Shown here piece after piece: positions 36,401 to 46,100 of a stretch of 64,000 nt of DNA; position 1 is the stretch's first letter, and the number at the start of each line of letters is the position of its first letter. Position numbers and translations under genes: made by a program. A model generated the notes under the pieces. The model did not search any database. It saw nothing but the letters and a program-made list of their open reading frames with translations, and had not been told where the DNA came from. The stretch spans positions 72,598-136,597 of the forward strand of contig NZ_FXTJ01000013.1 in NCBI RefSeq assembly GCF_900182545.1, given 5' to 3'. Source of the stretch: Geodermatophilus aquaeductus (GTDB taxonomy: Bacteria > Actinomycetota > Actinomycetes > Mycobacteriales > Geodermatophilaceae).

Positions 36401-37321
36401 GTGAGCGACCAGTACGGCTGGCAGACCGACCAGTGGCCGGCACCGGCACCGACGACGCCCGCGCCGGTGGGCATCCGCCCGGGCCAGGCGACGGCCGCCG
36501 CGGTGCTGGCCTTCGTGCAGGCCGGGCTGCTCCTGCTCCTCGTCCTGATGATCACCGTCGCCTCGGTGGCCGACGACGTCCCCGGGGACGACGTCGGCAT
36601 CGCCGTCCTGGTCACGCTGGCGGCCTGCGCGCTGGCCGGGCTGGACCTGCTCGGCGGCACCGGGCTGCTGCGCGGGACCGGCCGCACTCTGCTGCTGGTC
36701 ACCTCGTGGGTCGAGACCGGCCTGATCGGCCTGCTGTTCCTCCTCCTGCTGGTCGACGTCACGACCGGCAACCCCGTCGACCCGGGAGGCGACGCCCTCG
36801 GCCTGATGGTCGTGCTGCTCCTGCTCGCCGTGCCGGTGGTGCGGCTGGTGCTCGTCCTCCAGCCGCGGGTCGCCGGCTGGGTCGCCGACCGGCAGCGGAC
36901 GCGCACCGGCCCGCCCGTCTGGGCGCCGCACCTCGGGCAGTGGGTCCCCGGGCCCGCCCCGGCTCCCGCCTCGACCGCCGTCACGGTGGCCACGCTCGTG
37001 CCCGTGGGCGTCTTCGCCCTGGTGGCCACGGTGGCCCTCGCCGTGTCCGGCTCCTCCACCGTGGTCGTCGACGACTTCGGCACCGGCTACACCGGCTCGG
37101 GCGTCCCGTCCGACCCGCCGTCGCCGGCCGACCGCGACTTCGACGTCCGGTTCGACGGCGACGCCCAGGACTGCCACGACGGCGACATGTCCGCCTGCGA
37201 CGACCTCTACGCCGAGACGCCGGTCGGCGACCCCTACGAGGAGTACGGGTCCACCTGTGGCGGCCGCCTCGACGACGAGACCTACGGCGACTGCGTCAGG
37301 ATCTTCGGCCCGACCGACTGA
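36401..37321 (+). CDS. Membrane protein with Cys-containing extracytoplasmic C-terminal segment
   Basis: 306 residues. A Pro-rich cytoplasmic N-terminus (YGWQTDQWPAPAPTTPAP), about five helices to residue 225, then an exposed acidic tail of ~70 residues with four cysteines: AQDCHDGDMSACDDLY, YGSTCGGR and YGDCVRIFG. Such DC-x6-C ... TCGG tails recur in actinobacterial wall proteins and probably form disulfides outside the cell. The helix part resembles the preceding gene. Function unknown. Confidence 0.78.
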   Translation: MSDQYGWQTDQWPAPAPTTPAPVGIRPGQATAAAVLAFVQAGLLLLLVLMITVASVADDVPGDDVGIAVLVTLAACALAGLDLLGGTGLLRGTGRTLLLVTSWVETGLIGLLFLLLLVDVTTGNPVDPGGDALGLMVVLLLLAVPVVRLVLVLQPRVAGWVADRQRTRTGPPVWAPHLGQWVPGPAPAPASTAVTVATLVPVGVFALVATVALAVSGSSTVVVDDFGTGYTGSGVPSDPPSPADRDFDVRFDGDAQDCHDGDMSACDDLYAETPVGDPYEEYGSTCGGRLDDETYGDCVRIFGPTD

Positions 37322-37339
37322 CCGGCCCGCCGAGGGCGG

Positions 37340-37495
37340 TCAGGCCACGTCCCAGTCGGCGTCGTCCACGTCCTCGCCGGTGCGACGTCGGCGGTGTTCG
37401 CGCCGCTCCGCCATCCGGATCGCCCTGCCGACGACGACGGCCGCACCGAACGCCACCGCCGGCCACCCGATCAGCACCCACATCCACCACGCCAC
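37340..37495 (-). CDS. Small single-helix membrane protein (51 aa)
   Basis: Begins WWMWVLIGWPAVAFGAAVVVGRAIRMAERR, then a basic stretch and an acidic end (EDVDDADWDVA). GGAGG lies four bases before the GTG at 37495. It shares the pattern W-helix-GR-x-I-x-x-A-[DE]-R with 2217-2393, 37593-37760 and the N-terminus of 3745-4602. Function unknown. Confidence 0.7.
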   Translation of the reverse strand: MAWWMWVLIGWPAVAFGAAVVVGRAIRMAERREHRRRRTGEDVDDADWDVA

Positions 37496-37592
37496 GCGAC
37501 CTCCTGCCGTTCCCCCGGCGCCCGTGGTGACGCCTCGGCACGATCAGGCTACGGAGCGCTCCGCAGGACGGCAGTGCGGGACGCGGCGGACC

Positions 37593-37760
37593 TCAGGAGG
37601 CCCTGCGTCCCGCGGGCGGGGCCTGCTCCTCGCCGTCGCGGGCCGGCACCTGGCCCCTCAGCTCACGTCGGTCGGCGGCCTCGACCACCTTGCCCACGCT
37701 CACCGCCAGCGCGGTCCCGAGGACGACCCACAGCAGCAGCGCCCACACCCACCACGGCAC
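37593..37760 (-). CDS. Small single-helix membrane protein (55 aa)
   Basis: Begins PWWVWALLLWVVLGTALAVS, then VGKVVEAADRREL and a polar tail. GGGAGA lies a few bases before the GTG at 37760. Paralogue of the adjacent 37340-37495 gene in the same orientation, 97 bases apart. Function unknown. Confidence 0.68.
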   Translation of the reverse strand: MPWWVWALLLWVVLGTALAVSVGKVVEAADRRELRGQVPARDGEEQAPPAGRRAS

Positions 37761-37861
37761 GTGTCTCCCTGCCGACGTACGACCCCCGTGGCTGACCGAC
37801 TGGGGTACCCGGGAGGAGGACCGCGAGACATCCGGCGGGCGTGTGATCTGGCGCTGGTTGC

Positions 37862-37887
37862 GTTGCCCACAACCGATCAGCCGGGTA
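37862..37887 (+). promoter_or_regulatory. Possible stress-sigma (SigB/SigF-type) promoter
   Basis: GTTG (37862-37865), 17 bases, then GGGTA (37883-37887), about 74 bases before the phosphatase start. Actinobacterial SigB/SigF promoters resemble GTTT-N14-17-GGGTA. The -35 half is weak. Confidence 0.35.
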
Positions 37888-37960
37888 GAAATGAGCGGAC
37901 CGCGTCTCCAGACACCGGGACGGGATCGCACCGCGCGGCTGCGCGACCGGGAAGGGCACA

Positions 37961-40078
37961 GTGGGCGACGCAGGACAGACCGGGCCGCTGGGCAGCGACC
38001 CGGCCCGGCAACACGTCGACGAGATGGCCGCGTCACTGCGCGGGGAGCTGGCCATGCAGGCCGCCGGGATCGGCACCTTCGACTGGGACCTCCTCACCGG
38101 CGTCCTCGACTGGGACGAGCGCCTGGTGGCGCTGTTCGGCTACGACGACACGTCCTTCGAGCGGACGATCGAGGGCTTCACCGCCCGCCTGCACCCCGAC
38201 GACCGCGCCGCCGTCACCGCAGCCCTGCAGACGGCCATCGACGAGTGCGGCGAGTTCAGCACGCTCTACCGGATCTGCCTGCCCGGCGGCACCATCCGCT
38301 GGGTCTCGGCCCAGGGCCGGGCCCTCGCCGACGTCGACGGCGTGGCCGTGCGCGTGCTCGGCGCGGCCTACGACGTCACCGACCAGCGCGGCGACGCGCT
38401 CGGCGTCGCCGAGGTCCTCGAGGCGATGCCGGCCGGCTTCTACTCGCTGAGCCCCGACTGGCGCTTCACGCACGTCAACGCCGAGGCCGAGCGGCTGCTG
38501 GGCCGCCGTCGCGAGGACCTGCTCGGCGAGGTCATCTGGGACGCCTTCCCCGCCGCCGTCAGCTCCCTGTTCGAGGAGAGCTACCGCCGCGCCGTGCGGA
38601 CCCGCGAGCCGGTGTCGTTCGAGGCGTACTACCCCGCGCCGCTGGACGGCTGGTACGAGCTGCGCGCCTGGCCGATCGCCGACGGCCTGTCGGTGTACTT
38701 CATGGACGTCACCGAGCGCGTGCGCGCCCAGGACGAGCTGCGCCGCACCGCCGAGCGCACCGTCACCGTGGCGCGCATCAGCACCGAGCTGGCCGGGTCG
38801 ATGGACGCCGAGGTCGCCACCGGCCAGGTGCCGCGGATGGTCGTGCCCGCGCTCGCCGACGCCTGCATCGTCAGCGTCCTCGACGAGCACGGCCACACCC
38901 GGACGGTGAGCAGCTGGCACGCCGACGAGGACTCCCGCGACCTGCTGCAGCGCTACGCCCGGTCCCGCGCGGCCGCCCTCGCCGGCATCCCCGCGGTGGC
39001 CCGGACGCTCACCAGCGGCGACCCGCTGCAGCTGACCGGCGAGGAGGCGCTGGCCACCACCGTGCCCGGCGAGCCGCGCGAGCTGCTGACCCGGCTGGCC
39101 CCCTCCGCCGCGCTGGCCCTCCCGCTGCGCGGCCGCAACCACACCCTCGGCCTGGTGTCGCTCCTCTACACCGGCGACCGCGCGCCGACCGCCGACGAGG
39201 TCACCACCCTCCGCGACGTCGCCGACCGCCTGGGCATGGCCCTGGACAACGCCCGCCTCTACGGCGAGCAGCGCCAGCTGGCCCTGCAGCTGCAGCACTC
39301 GATGCTAACAGCGCCGCCCGAGCCCGACCACGCCGAGATCGTCGTCCGCTACTTCCCCGCCTCGGAGGCGGCCGCCGTCGGCGGCGACTGGTACGACGCG
39401 TTCCTGCAGGCCGACGGTGCGACCACGCTGGTCATCGGCGACGTCGCCGGCCACGACTCCGCCGCCGCCGCGACGATGGGTCAGCTGCGCAGCCTGGTCC
39501 GCGGGATCGCGCTGAGCACCGGCGCCGGGCCCGCCGCGGTGCTCACCGACCTCGACCGCGCGATGGAGCTGCTGCGCTTCCGCACCCTCGCCACCGCCGC
39601 CGTCGCCCGCTTCGAGCAGACGCGCGGCGAGATCACGAGCGGCACCACCCGCATGCGGTGGTCCAACGCCGGGCACACGCCGCCGATCCTGCTCACGCCC
39701 GGCGGCGACGTCCGCGTCCTGGGCTCCGAGCGCGCGGACATGCTGCTCGGCGTCGACCCGGAGACCCCGCGGCGGGAGTGGGTCGTCGAGCTCGAGCGCG
39801 GCGCGACCGTGCTGCTCTACACCGACGGCCTCGTCGAGCGCCGCGACGCCGACCTCGACGCCGGCACCGACCGGCTCACCGCGGCGCTCGCCGACCTCGG
39901 CGACCGGCCGCTGCAGGAGCTGTGCGACCTGCTCGTCCACCACATGGTCGACGGCCACCCCGACGACGACGTCGCGCTGGTCGCCGTGCGCCTGCACCCG
40001 CAGGACCGGCCCCGGCCGCCCGCCGCCGGGCCGGTCGACGTCCCCCGCTCGGTGCCCGCGGACCCCGCCGGACCCTGA
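37961..40078 (+). CDS. PAS-PAS-GAF-PP2C serine/threonine phosphatase (RsbU/SpoIIE type)
   Basis: 705 residues. Residues about 30-135 form a PAS domain (GIGTFDWDLLTGVLDWDERL...LHPDDRAAV), about 145-260 a second PAS (LLGRRREDLLGEVIW), about 275-440 a GAF-like domain, and about 450-685 the phosphatase with VGGDWYDAF, VIGDVAGHDSAAAATMG, WSNAGHTPPIL, LLYTDGLVERRDADLD and HPDDDVALVAV holding the metal Asps. Such proteins dephosphorylate anti-anti-sigma factors in response to sensed signals. No partner kinase or antagonist is adjacent. GTG at 37961 is chosen; the open extension upstream is not protein-like. Confidence 0.92.
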   Translation: MGDAGQTGPLGSDPARQHVDEMAASLRGELAMQAAGIGTFDWDLLTGVLDWDERLVALFGYDDTSFERTIEGFTARLHPDDRAAVTAALQTAIDECGEFSTLYRICLPGGTIRWVSAQGRALADVDGVAVRVLGAAYDVTDQRGDALGVAEVLEAMPAGFYSLSPDWRFTHVNAEAERLLGRRREDLLGEVIWDAFPAAVSSLFEESYRRAVRTREPVSFEAYYPAPLDGWYELRAWPIADGLSVYFMDVTERVRAQDELRRTAERTVTVARISTELAGSMDAEVATGQVPRMVVPALADACIVSVLDEHGHTRTVSSWHADEDSRDLLQRYARSRAAALAGIPAVARTLTSGDPLQLTGEEALATTVPGEPRELLTRLAPSAALALPLRGRNHTLGLVSLLYTGDRAPTADEVTTLRDVADRLGMALDNARLYGEQRQLALQLQHSMLTAPPEPDHAEIVVRYFPASEAAAVGGDWYDAFLQADGATTLVIGDVAGHDSAAAATMGQLRSLVRGIALSTGAGPAAVLTDLDRAMELLRFRTLATAAVARFEQTRGEITSGTTRMRWSNAGHTPPILLTPGGDVRVLGSERADMLLGVDPETPRREWVVELERGATVLLYTDGLVERRDADLDAGTDRLTAALADLGDRPLQELCDLLVHHMVDGHPDDDVALVAVRLHPQDRPRPPAAGPVDVPRSVPADPAGP

Positions 40079-40083
40079 CTGCC

Positions 40084-40089
40084 TAGGGT
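40084..40089 (+). promoter_or_regulatory. Putative leaderless promoter, -10 hexamer
   Basis: TAGGGT followed by six bases and the GTG at 40096. Confidence 0.45.
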
Positions 40090-40095
40090 CGCCCG

Positions 40096-40941
40096 GTGAT
40101 CGTCGTGACCGCCGCGGGCGGACCCACCGGCACCGCGGTCGTCGGCGCGCTGCGGGCGCGCGGCGAGCAGGTGCGTGCCGTCGTCGCCACCCCCGGGCCG
40201 CGCCCGGAGCTCGAGGCGCTCGGCGCCGAGGTGGTCGCTGCCGACCTCACCGGGGACCTCTCCCCCGTGTTCGCCGGCGCCGGCGCGCTGTACCTGGTCT
40301 GGCCCAACTTCGACCCGCGCGAGGAGACCGGCGCCCCCGCCGTCCTGCGGGCCGCCGCACGGTCGGGTGTGCGGCGGCTGGTCTACCACTCGGTGCTGCG
40401 GCCCCAGCTGCGGTCGATGCCGCACCACGCCGCCAAGGACCGCGTGGAGGAGGTGCTCGACGACGTCGTCGCCGGCACCGCGGCGCGCTGGCGGGTGCTG
40501 CAGCCGTGCGCCTACGCCGACAACCTCGACGCGCAGGTCGCCGCCGCGGCCGGCAGCGGCGAGCTGGCCAGCCCGTGGGGCCTGGAGCGGGCGCAGTCGT
40601 TCGTCGACCTGCGCGACGTCGCCGAGGCCGCGGCCGTGCTGCTCACCGAGGACGGCCTGGACAGCGGCACCTTCGAGGCGGCCGGGCCGCAGGAGCTCAC
40701 CGCGCCCGACGTCGCCCGGCTCGCCGGCGCGCACCTGGGCCGGGAGGTGACCGCCGTCGACGCCGACCCGCCGGCCGACGACGGCTCCCACGCCCGCCGG
40801 TGCCTGCGGGCGATGTTCGCGTCCTACCGCGCGCACGGGTTCACCGGCAGCCCGCGGGTGCTCACCGCGCTGCTCGGCCGCCCGCCGCGCACCTACGCCG
40901 AGCACCTCGGCGGGCTCCCGGAGGCTGCTGTCAGCGGGTGA
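40096..40941 (+). CDS. NmrA-like NAD(P)-binding protein
   Basis: 281 residues. Atypical short-chain reductase fold: IVVTAAGGPTGTAVVGALRARG is the dinucleotide site (usually GATGxxG), LVYHSVLRPQLRSMPHH, WRVLQPCAYADNL and SFVDLRDVAEAAAVLL match NmrA/QOR2-like proteins. The catalytic YxxxK is not evident, so it may be a sensor or reductase of unknown substrate. The last 11 bases overlap the convergent nrfD-like gene. Confidence 0.85.
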   Translation: MIVVTAAGGPTGTAVVGALRARGEQVRAVVATPGPRPELEALGAEVVAADLTGDLSPVFAGAGALYLVWPNFDPREETGAPAVLRAAARSGVRRLVYHSVLRPQLRSMPHHAAKDRVEEVLDDVVAGTAARWRVLQPCAYADNLDAQVAAAAGSGELASPWGLERAQSFVDLRDVAEAAAVLLTEDGLDSGTFEAAGPQELTAPDVARLAGAHLGREVTAVDADPPADDGSHARRCLRAMFASYRAHGFTGSPRVLTALLGRPPRTYAEHLGGLPEAAVSG

Positions 40942-41995
40942 CGGTCGGGGCGTGCCCGTTCTGCTTCGCGGCCTGCTCGGCGGCCTCCTTCGCAGCGAGG
41001 CGCTCCCGCTGGGGGACGACGGTGTACTTCGGGTCCCTGGCCGAGACCAGGCCGGCCTCGAAGACGCCGAAGCGGGTGAGCAGCGAGCCGGCCGCCAGCA
41101 GCACCCCGGCCACGACGGCCCCGGCGCGGCGACGCCCGGCGACGACGGTCAGCGCGGCGCCCGCGGCGGTGCAGCCCTTGGCGATCCGCAGCAGCGTGCC
41201 GGGCCGGCCCTCGTGGTAGGGCTCGCTGACGATGCCGTGCCCGCTCTCCACCCGGTGCATGACGGCGAGCTCGATCGCCGCGCCGGCCACCGCGGTCCGC
41301 CGCGAGGGCCCGGCCTCGGCCACCGGCGTGAACAGCATGGTCACGCCGCCGCCGGCCGCCATCGCCGAGCCGCCGAAGACGAACGGCAGTTCGTCGTGCG
41401 CCGCGTGCCACGAGGGCACCGCGGTGTTGGCCAGCAGCACCGCCGTGTAGGTGGCCAGCGGCCCGCCGAACAGCGCCGAGACCACCCCGCCGAAGCGCTT
41501 GAGCCGCGGGAACCAGCCGAGCAGCTCCACGGCCGCCGTCGCCCCGGCCGCCGCGCCGAACGGCGCCAGGATGTAGGAGCCGACCGACAGCGGCGAGGTC
41601 GGCTTGAACACCCGCAGCATGTGCAGGAAGCGCTCGGGCCGGCCGAGGTCGTGGATGAGGAAGACCACCGAGGCGATCGCCCCGCCGCCGGCGGTGTAGC
41701 GGGCGGTGCGGGTCAGCGAGGGCCGGCCGGTCACGTCGGCGACCGCCGCGAGGATCGACGACGACCCGGCCATCCCGCCGAGGAACAGGTACAGCGGCAC
41801 GTCCGGCGACTTCCACACCGGCGGCTTGATGATCGGGCGCCCGTAGTAGGAGGTGAACTGGGCGTCGTCGACCATGGCGACCTCGCCGCCACCGCCACGC
41901 CGCCCGCCCCGGCGCCGGCGCTTGCCACGGGCCTCCGCGGACGGCCCGTCCGCCCGCCGCCAGCCCGCGCCCGGTGTGGCCAGTCCCTCGGTCAC
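40931..41995 (-). CDS. NrfD/polysulfide-reductase-type membrane subunit of formate dehydrogenase
   Basis: 354 residues. About eight hydrophobic segments after a basic N-terminus: PLYLFLGGMAGSSSILAAVAD, VVFLIHDLGRPERFLHMLRVF, SVGSYILAPFGAAAGATAAV, PLATYTAVLLANTAVPSWH, ELPFVFGGSAMAAGGGVTML. These are NrfD blocks; the protein passes electrons from the Fe-S subunit to the quinone pool. GTG at 41995 is chosen because GGAGG lies seven bases upstream; ATG at 42022 is possible. Last gene of the fdhA-fdhB-nrfD operon, 46 bases after fdhB. Confidence 0.88.
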   Translation of the reverse strand: MTEGLATPGAGWRRADGPSAEARGKRRRRGGRRGGGGEVAMVDDAQFTSYYGRPIIKPPVWKSPDVPLYLFLGGMAGSSSILAAVADVTGRPSLTRTARYTAGGGAIASVVFLIHDLGRPERFLHMLRVFKPTSPLSVGSYILAPFGAAAGATAAVELLGWFPRLKRFGGVVSALFGGPLATYTAVLLANTAVPSWHAAHDELPFVFGGSAMAAGGGVTMLFTPVAEAGPSRRTAVAGAAIELAVMHRVESGHGIVSEPYHEGRPGTLLRIAKGCTAAGAALTVVAGRRRAGAVVAGVLLAAGSLLTRFGVFEAGLVSARDPKYTVVPQRERLAAKEAAEQAAKQNGHAPTVTR

Positions 41996-42041
41996 CGGTC
42001 CCCCTCCGACGGAGATGGCCATCTCCGCCGCGCATGGCCGG

Positions 42042-43109
42042 TCACCGGGGTCGCCGTCCGACGAAGGCCGAGAGCACGACGCCGGCGATCATCGCCGCGC
42101 CGGCGGCGGCCGACCTCCACATCGAGGGCAGGTCGCGGGTGGTGACCACCGGGTCCGGCGGCAGGCCGTAGACCTCCGGCTCGTCGAGCAGCAGGAAGAA
42201 CGCGCCCGCGCCGCCGACGCCGTCGTCCTCGTCCCGGCCGTAGAGCCGCGCCGTCTCCACGCCCTGGCCCTTGAGCGTGGCCAGCCGCGCGTCGGCCCGG
42301 GCCTGCAGCTCGTCGAGGTTGCCGAACTGGATGGACTGGGTGGGGCACGCGGTGGCGCAGGCCGGCTGCAGCCCGTCGGTGAGCCGGTCGTAGCACATCG
42401 TGCACTTGAAGACCCGGCCGTCGTCCTTGCGCTGGTCGATCACCCCGTACGGGCAGGCGGGCACGCAGTAGCCGCAGCCGTTGCAGATGTCGCCCTGCAC
42501 GACGACGGTGCCGAACTCGGTGCGGAACAGCGCACCCGTGGGACAGACGTCGAGGCACCCGGCGTGCGTGCAGTGCTTGCAGACGTCGGAGCTCATCAGC
42601 CAGCGGATCTGCTTGTCGGAGCCGGTCTGCCCCGTCTGCGGGTCGAACTCGCTCAGCGCCTCCGCGTTGAGGACGCCGGACTGCTGCGCCCTCGCCAGGC
42701 TCTCGTCGTTCTGCCCCTCGGCCACCGACGGGCCCTGGCCCCCGCGGTCGTCCCCGGGCCGCCCGAAGGTCGGCGTCGGCAGGTCGACGGTGCGGCTCTG
42801 CTCGATGAAGGCCACGTGCCGCCAGGAGTTGGCGCCGAGCTGGCCGGTGTTGTCGTAGGACATCCCGGACAGCCCGATGACGTCGCGCACGCCGTGCGAG
42901 TCGTCCATCGGCAGGGTGTTCCACTCCTTGCACGCCACCTCGCAGGCCTTGCAGCCGATGCACACCGAGGTGTCGGTGAAGAAGCCCACGCGCGCCGGGT
43001 GGTCGGTGTCGTAGCCGGCCTGCCCGGTCACGTCCGGCACCGGACCGTAGAGCCGGTTCTCCGGGTCGTGCCCGGTGAAGGCCGCGCTCGCCGAGCTGAT
43101 CGAGGTCAT
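42042..43109 (-). CDS. fdhB: Formate dehydrogenase iron-sulfur subunit
   Basis: 355 residues. Sixteen cysteines form four [4Fe-4S] sites: CIGCKACEVACKEWN, CKHCTHAGCLDVCP, CNGCGYCVPACPYG and CTMCYDR...CATACPT. It relays electrons from the molybdenum/tungsten subunit to the membrane subunit. A C-terminal helix (AAAGAAMIAGVVLSAFVG) ends in RRPR. An inserted ~45-residue segment (about 105-150) separates cluster regions one and two. ATG at 43109 has GGAG about eight bases upstream, and begins ten bases after the fdhA stop. No Tat signal is seen. Confidence 0.93.
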   Translation of the reverse strand: MTSISSASAAFTGHDPENRLYGPVPDVTGQAGYDTDHPARVGFFTDTSVCIGCKACEVACKEWNTLPMDDSHGVRDVIGLSGMSYDNTGQLGANSWRHVAFIEQSRTVDLPTPTFGRPGDDRGGQGPSVAEGQNDESLARAQQSGVLNAEALSEFDPQTGQTGSDKQIRWLMSSDVCKHCTHAGCLDVCPTGALFRTEFGTVVVQGDICNGCGYCVPACPYGVIDQRKDDGRVFKCTMCYDRLTDGLQPACATACPTQSIQFGNLDELQARADARLATLKGQGVETARLYGRDEDDGVGGAGAFFLLLDEPEVYGLPPDPVVTTRDLPSMWRSAAAGAAMIAGVVLSAFVGRRPR

Positions 43110-43119
43110 GCCGGACTCC

Positions 43120-46100
43120 TCACTGCTGGGAACCCTCGCCGGCCTCGGCGGCGACCGGGTCACGGCCGTTCACCCCGACCCGGCCCGAGTCGACGCCGGC
43201 CCGCCGGCGGTAGCCCTCCACGAACTCGATGAGCTCCGGGCCGCGCGGACGCCGTCCCGGCCGGATGTCGGCGGTGCTGACCTTGTCCTCCTGGATGTGG
43301 GTGTTCGGGTCGAGCACGATCCCGAGCAGGTCGTTGGCCGAGTCGCCGGTCGAGATGCCGCTGTAGGACCAGTGGTAGGGCATCCCGATCTGGTGCACGA
43401 CCTGGCCGGTGCGCAGCCGGATCGGCCGCATCCGCTCGGTGACCAGCACCTTCGCCTCGATCGCGGTCCGGGTGCTGACCAGCGTGGCGTACTCCCCGTT
43501 GACCAGGCCGCGCAGCGCGGCGAGCTCCGGGCTGACCTCCACGAAGAACTCCGGCTGCAGCTCCGACAGGTAGGGCAGCGTGCGGCTCATCCCGCCGGCG
43601 GTGTGGTGCTCGGTGAGCCGGTAGGTGGTCACCTGGAACGGGAAGACCGGGCTCAGCGAGGGGTTCTCGCGGTTCCACGGCCCCTCGATGTGCTCGATCG
43701 TCGGGTTCGCCTGCTGCTTGTACAGGGCGTTCTCGACGACGGACTCCGCCGGCTCGTAGTGCGTCGGCAGCGGGCCGTCGACCACGCCGGCGGGCGCGAA
43801 CAGCCAGGCCTTGCCGTCCCCCTGCATGATGAACGGGTCGGAGCCGCCGATGGCGTCCTGCGCACGGGCTCCCGCCGGCGGCACGTAGTCCGGCCGCTTG
43901 GTCGCCTCGAAGTCCGGGACGTCGGCCCCGGTCCAGCGGCCGGCGTCGGAGTCCCAGTACACGTACTTCTTGCGCTCGCTCCACGGCCTGCCGTCGGGGT
44001 CGGCCGAGGCGCGGTTGTAGAGGATGCGCCGGTTGTACGGCCAGGCCCAGCCCCACTCGGAGGCGACCTGCCCCTGCTCCCGGCCCGGCTTGCGGCGGGC
44101 GGCCTGGTTGACCTCGTCGGCGTAGACGCCGGAGTAGATCCAGCAGCCGCACGACGTCGAGCCGTCGTCCTTCAGCTCCATGTACCCGGACACGGCCCGC
44201 CCGTCGGGGCCGACGCCGTTGATCTCCCGCAGGACGTCCTCGGCGCTGGGCTCCCGGTCGGGACCGTGCGTCGGGTAGTCCCAGGTCAGGTCCAGCAGCG
44301 GGCGGTCCCGCGGGTCGGTCGAGTCCTTCAACCGCTCGCGCAGGATGCGGCCGAGGTGGAAGTAGAACCACAGGTCGCTCTTGGCGTCGCCCGGCGGGTC
44401 GACGGCCTTGTGCCGCCACTGCAGCAGCCGCTGCGTCTGGGTGAAGGTGCCCTCCTTCTCCGCGTGCGACGCCGCGGGCACGAAGAAGACCTCGGTGGCG
44501 ATCGTCTCGGGGGCCAGCTCCCCGGTCTCGATCTCCGGCGACTCCTTCCAGAAGGTCGCCGACTCGATCATCTGCAGGTCGCGGACGACCAGCCAGTCGA
44601 GGTTGGCCAGGCCGAAGCGGTTCATCCGGCCGTTGGGGTGCCCGACCGTGGGGTTCTCCCCGACGAGGAAGTAGCCGGAGACCTTCCCCTCGATCATGTC
44701 CTTGATCGTCCGGTAGGAGCTGTGGTCGCCGTCGATCTTCGGCATGTGGTCGAAGCAGAAGTCGTTCTCCGCGGTCGCGGCGTCGCCCCACCATGCCTTG
44801 AGCAGGCTGACCGTGTACGCCCGCTTGTTGCCCCAGAAGCCGGCCTTGCCGGCCGCGTCGGCGCAGTACTCGTCGAGCGACCCGTGCTGCAGCGCGTGCG
44901 GCATGGGCAGGTAGCCCGGCAGCAGGTTGTACAGCGTCGGGACGTCGGTCGAGCCCTGGATGCTGGCGTGCCCGCGCAGCGCCAGGATGCCGCCGCCGGG
45001 ACGGCCGATGTTCCCCAGCAGCGTCTGGAGGATCGAGCAGGTGCGGATGTACTGCGCGCCGACGCTGTGCTGCGTCCAGCCCACCGAGTAGACCCACGCC
45101 GTCGTCCGGTCCCGCTTGCTGTTCTCGGTCACCCAGCGGGCGACCTGCAGGAACACCTCCGGCTCGATGCCGCAGACCTCGGCCACCATCTCCGGGGTGT
45201 AGCGGGCGAAGTGCCGCTTGAGGACCTGGAAGACAGTGCGCGGGTGCTGCAGCGTCTCGTCCCGCTTCGGCTTCGCCGGGATCGGCGGGCCGCCGCTGCC
45301 GGCCGCCTGGGCCTTGTCGGTCTTCTTGATCTCGGGGTGCTGCTCGAGGCGGTCCTGCTCCGCGGCCTCCGCGGGGTCGTCCGAGGCCGCGTGCGGCGGC
45401 TCCTCCGGCTCGTACTGCCAGCTCGCCTCGTCGTACTGGTTGTTCTCCGGGTCGAACCCGGAGAACAGGCCGCCGAGGTCCTCGGCGTCGACGAAGTCCT
45501 CACGCACCAGCGCCGCGGCGTTGGTGTAGGCGACGACGTACTCCCTGAAGTAGAGGTCGTTCTCCAGGACGTGGTGGATCAGGCCGCCGAGGAAGGCGAT
45601 GTCGGTGCCCATGCGCAGCGGCACGTGCAGGTCGGCGATCGCGCTGGTGCGGGTGAACCGCGGGTCGATGTGGATCACCTTGGCGCCGCGCGCCTTGGCC
45701 TCCGCGACCCACTGGAAACCCACCGGGTGGCACTCGGCCATGTTCGAACCCTCGATGACGATGCAGTCGGAGTTCGCGAGGTCTTCCTGGGTGTTCGTGG
45801 CACCGCCACGACCGAACGAGGCGCCCAGACCGGGCACCGTGGCGGAGTGCTATATGCGCGCCTGGTTCTCGATCTGGATGGCGCCCAGGGCGCTGTAGAG
45901 CTTCTTCATGAGGTAGTTCTCCTCGTTGTCGAGGGTCGCCCCTCCGAGGCTCGCTATCCCCATGGTGCGGTTCACGCGCTTGCCGTCGTTCTCGTCCTGC
46001 CAGCCCTTGCGCCGGGCCTCGAGGACGCGGTCGGCGATCATCTCCATCGCCGTGTCGAGCTCGAGGTCCTCCCACTCCGTCCCGTACGGACGGCGGTACT

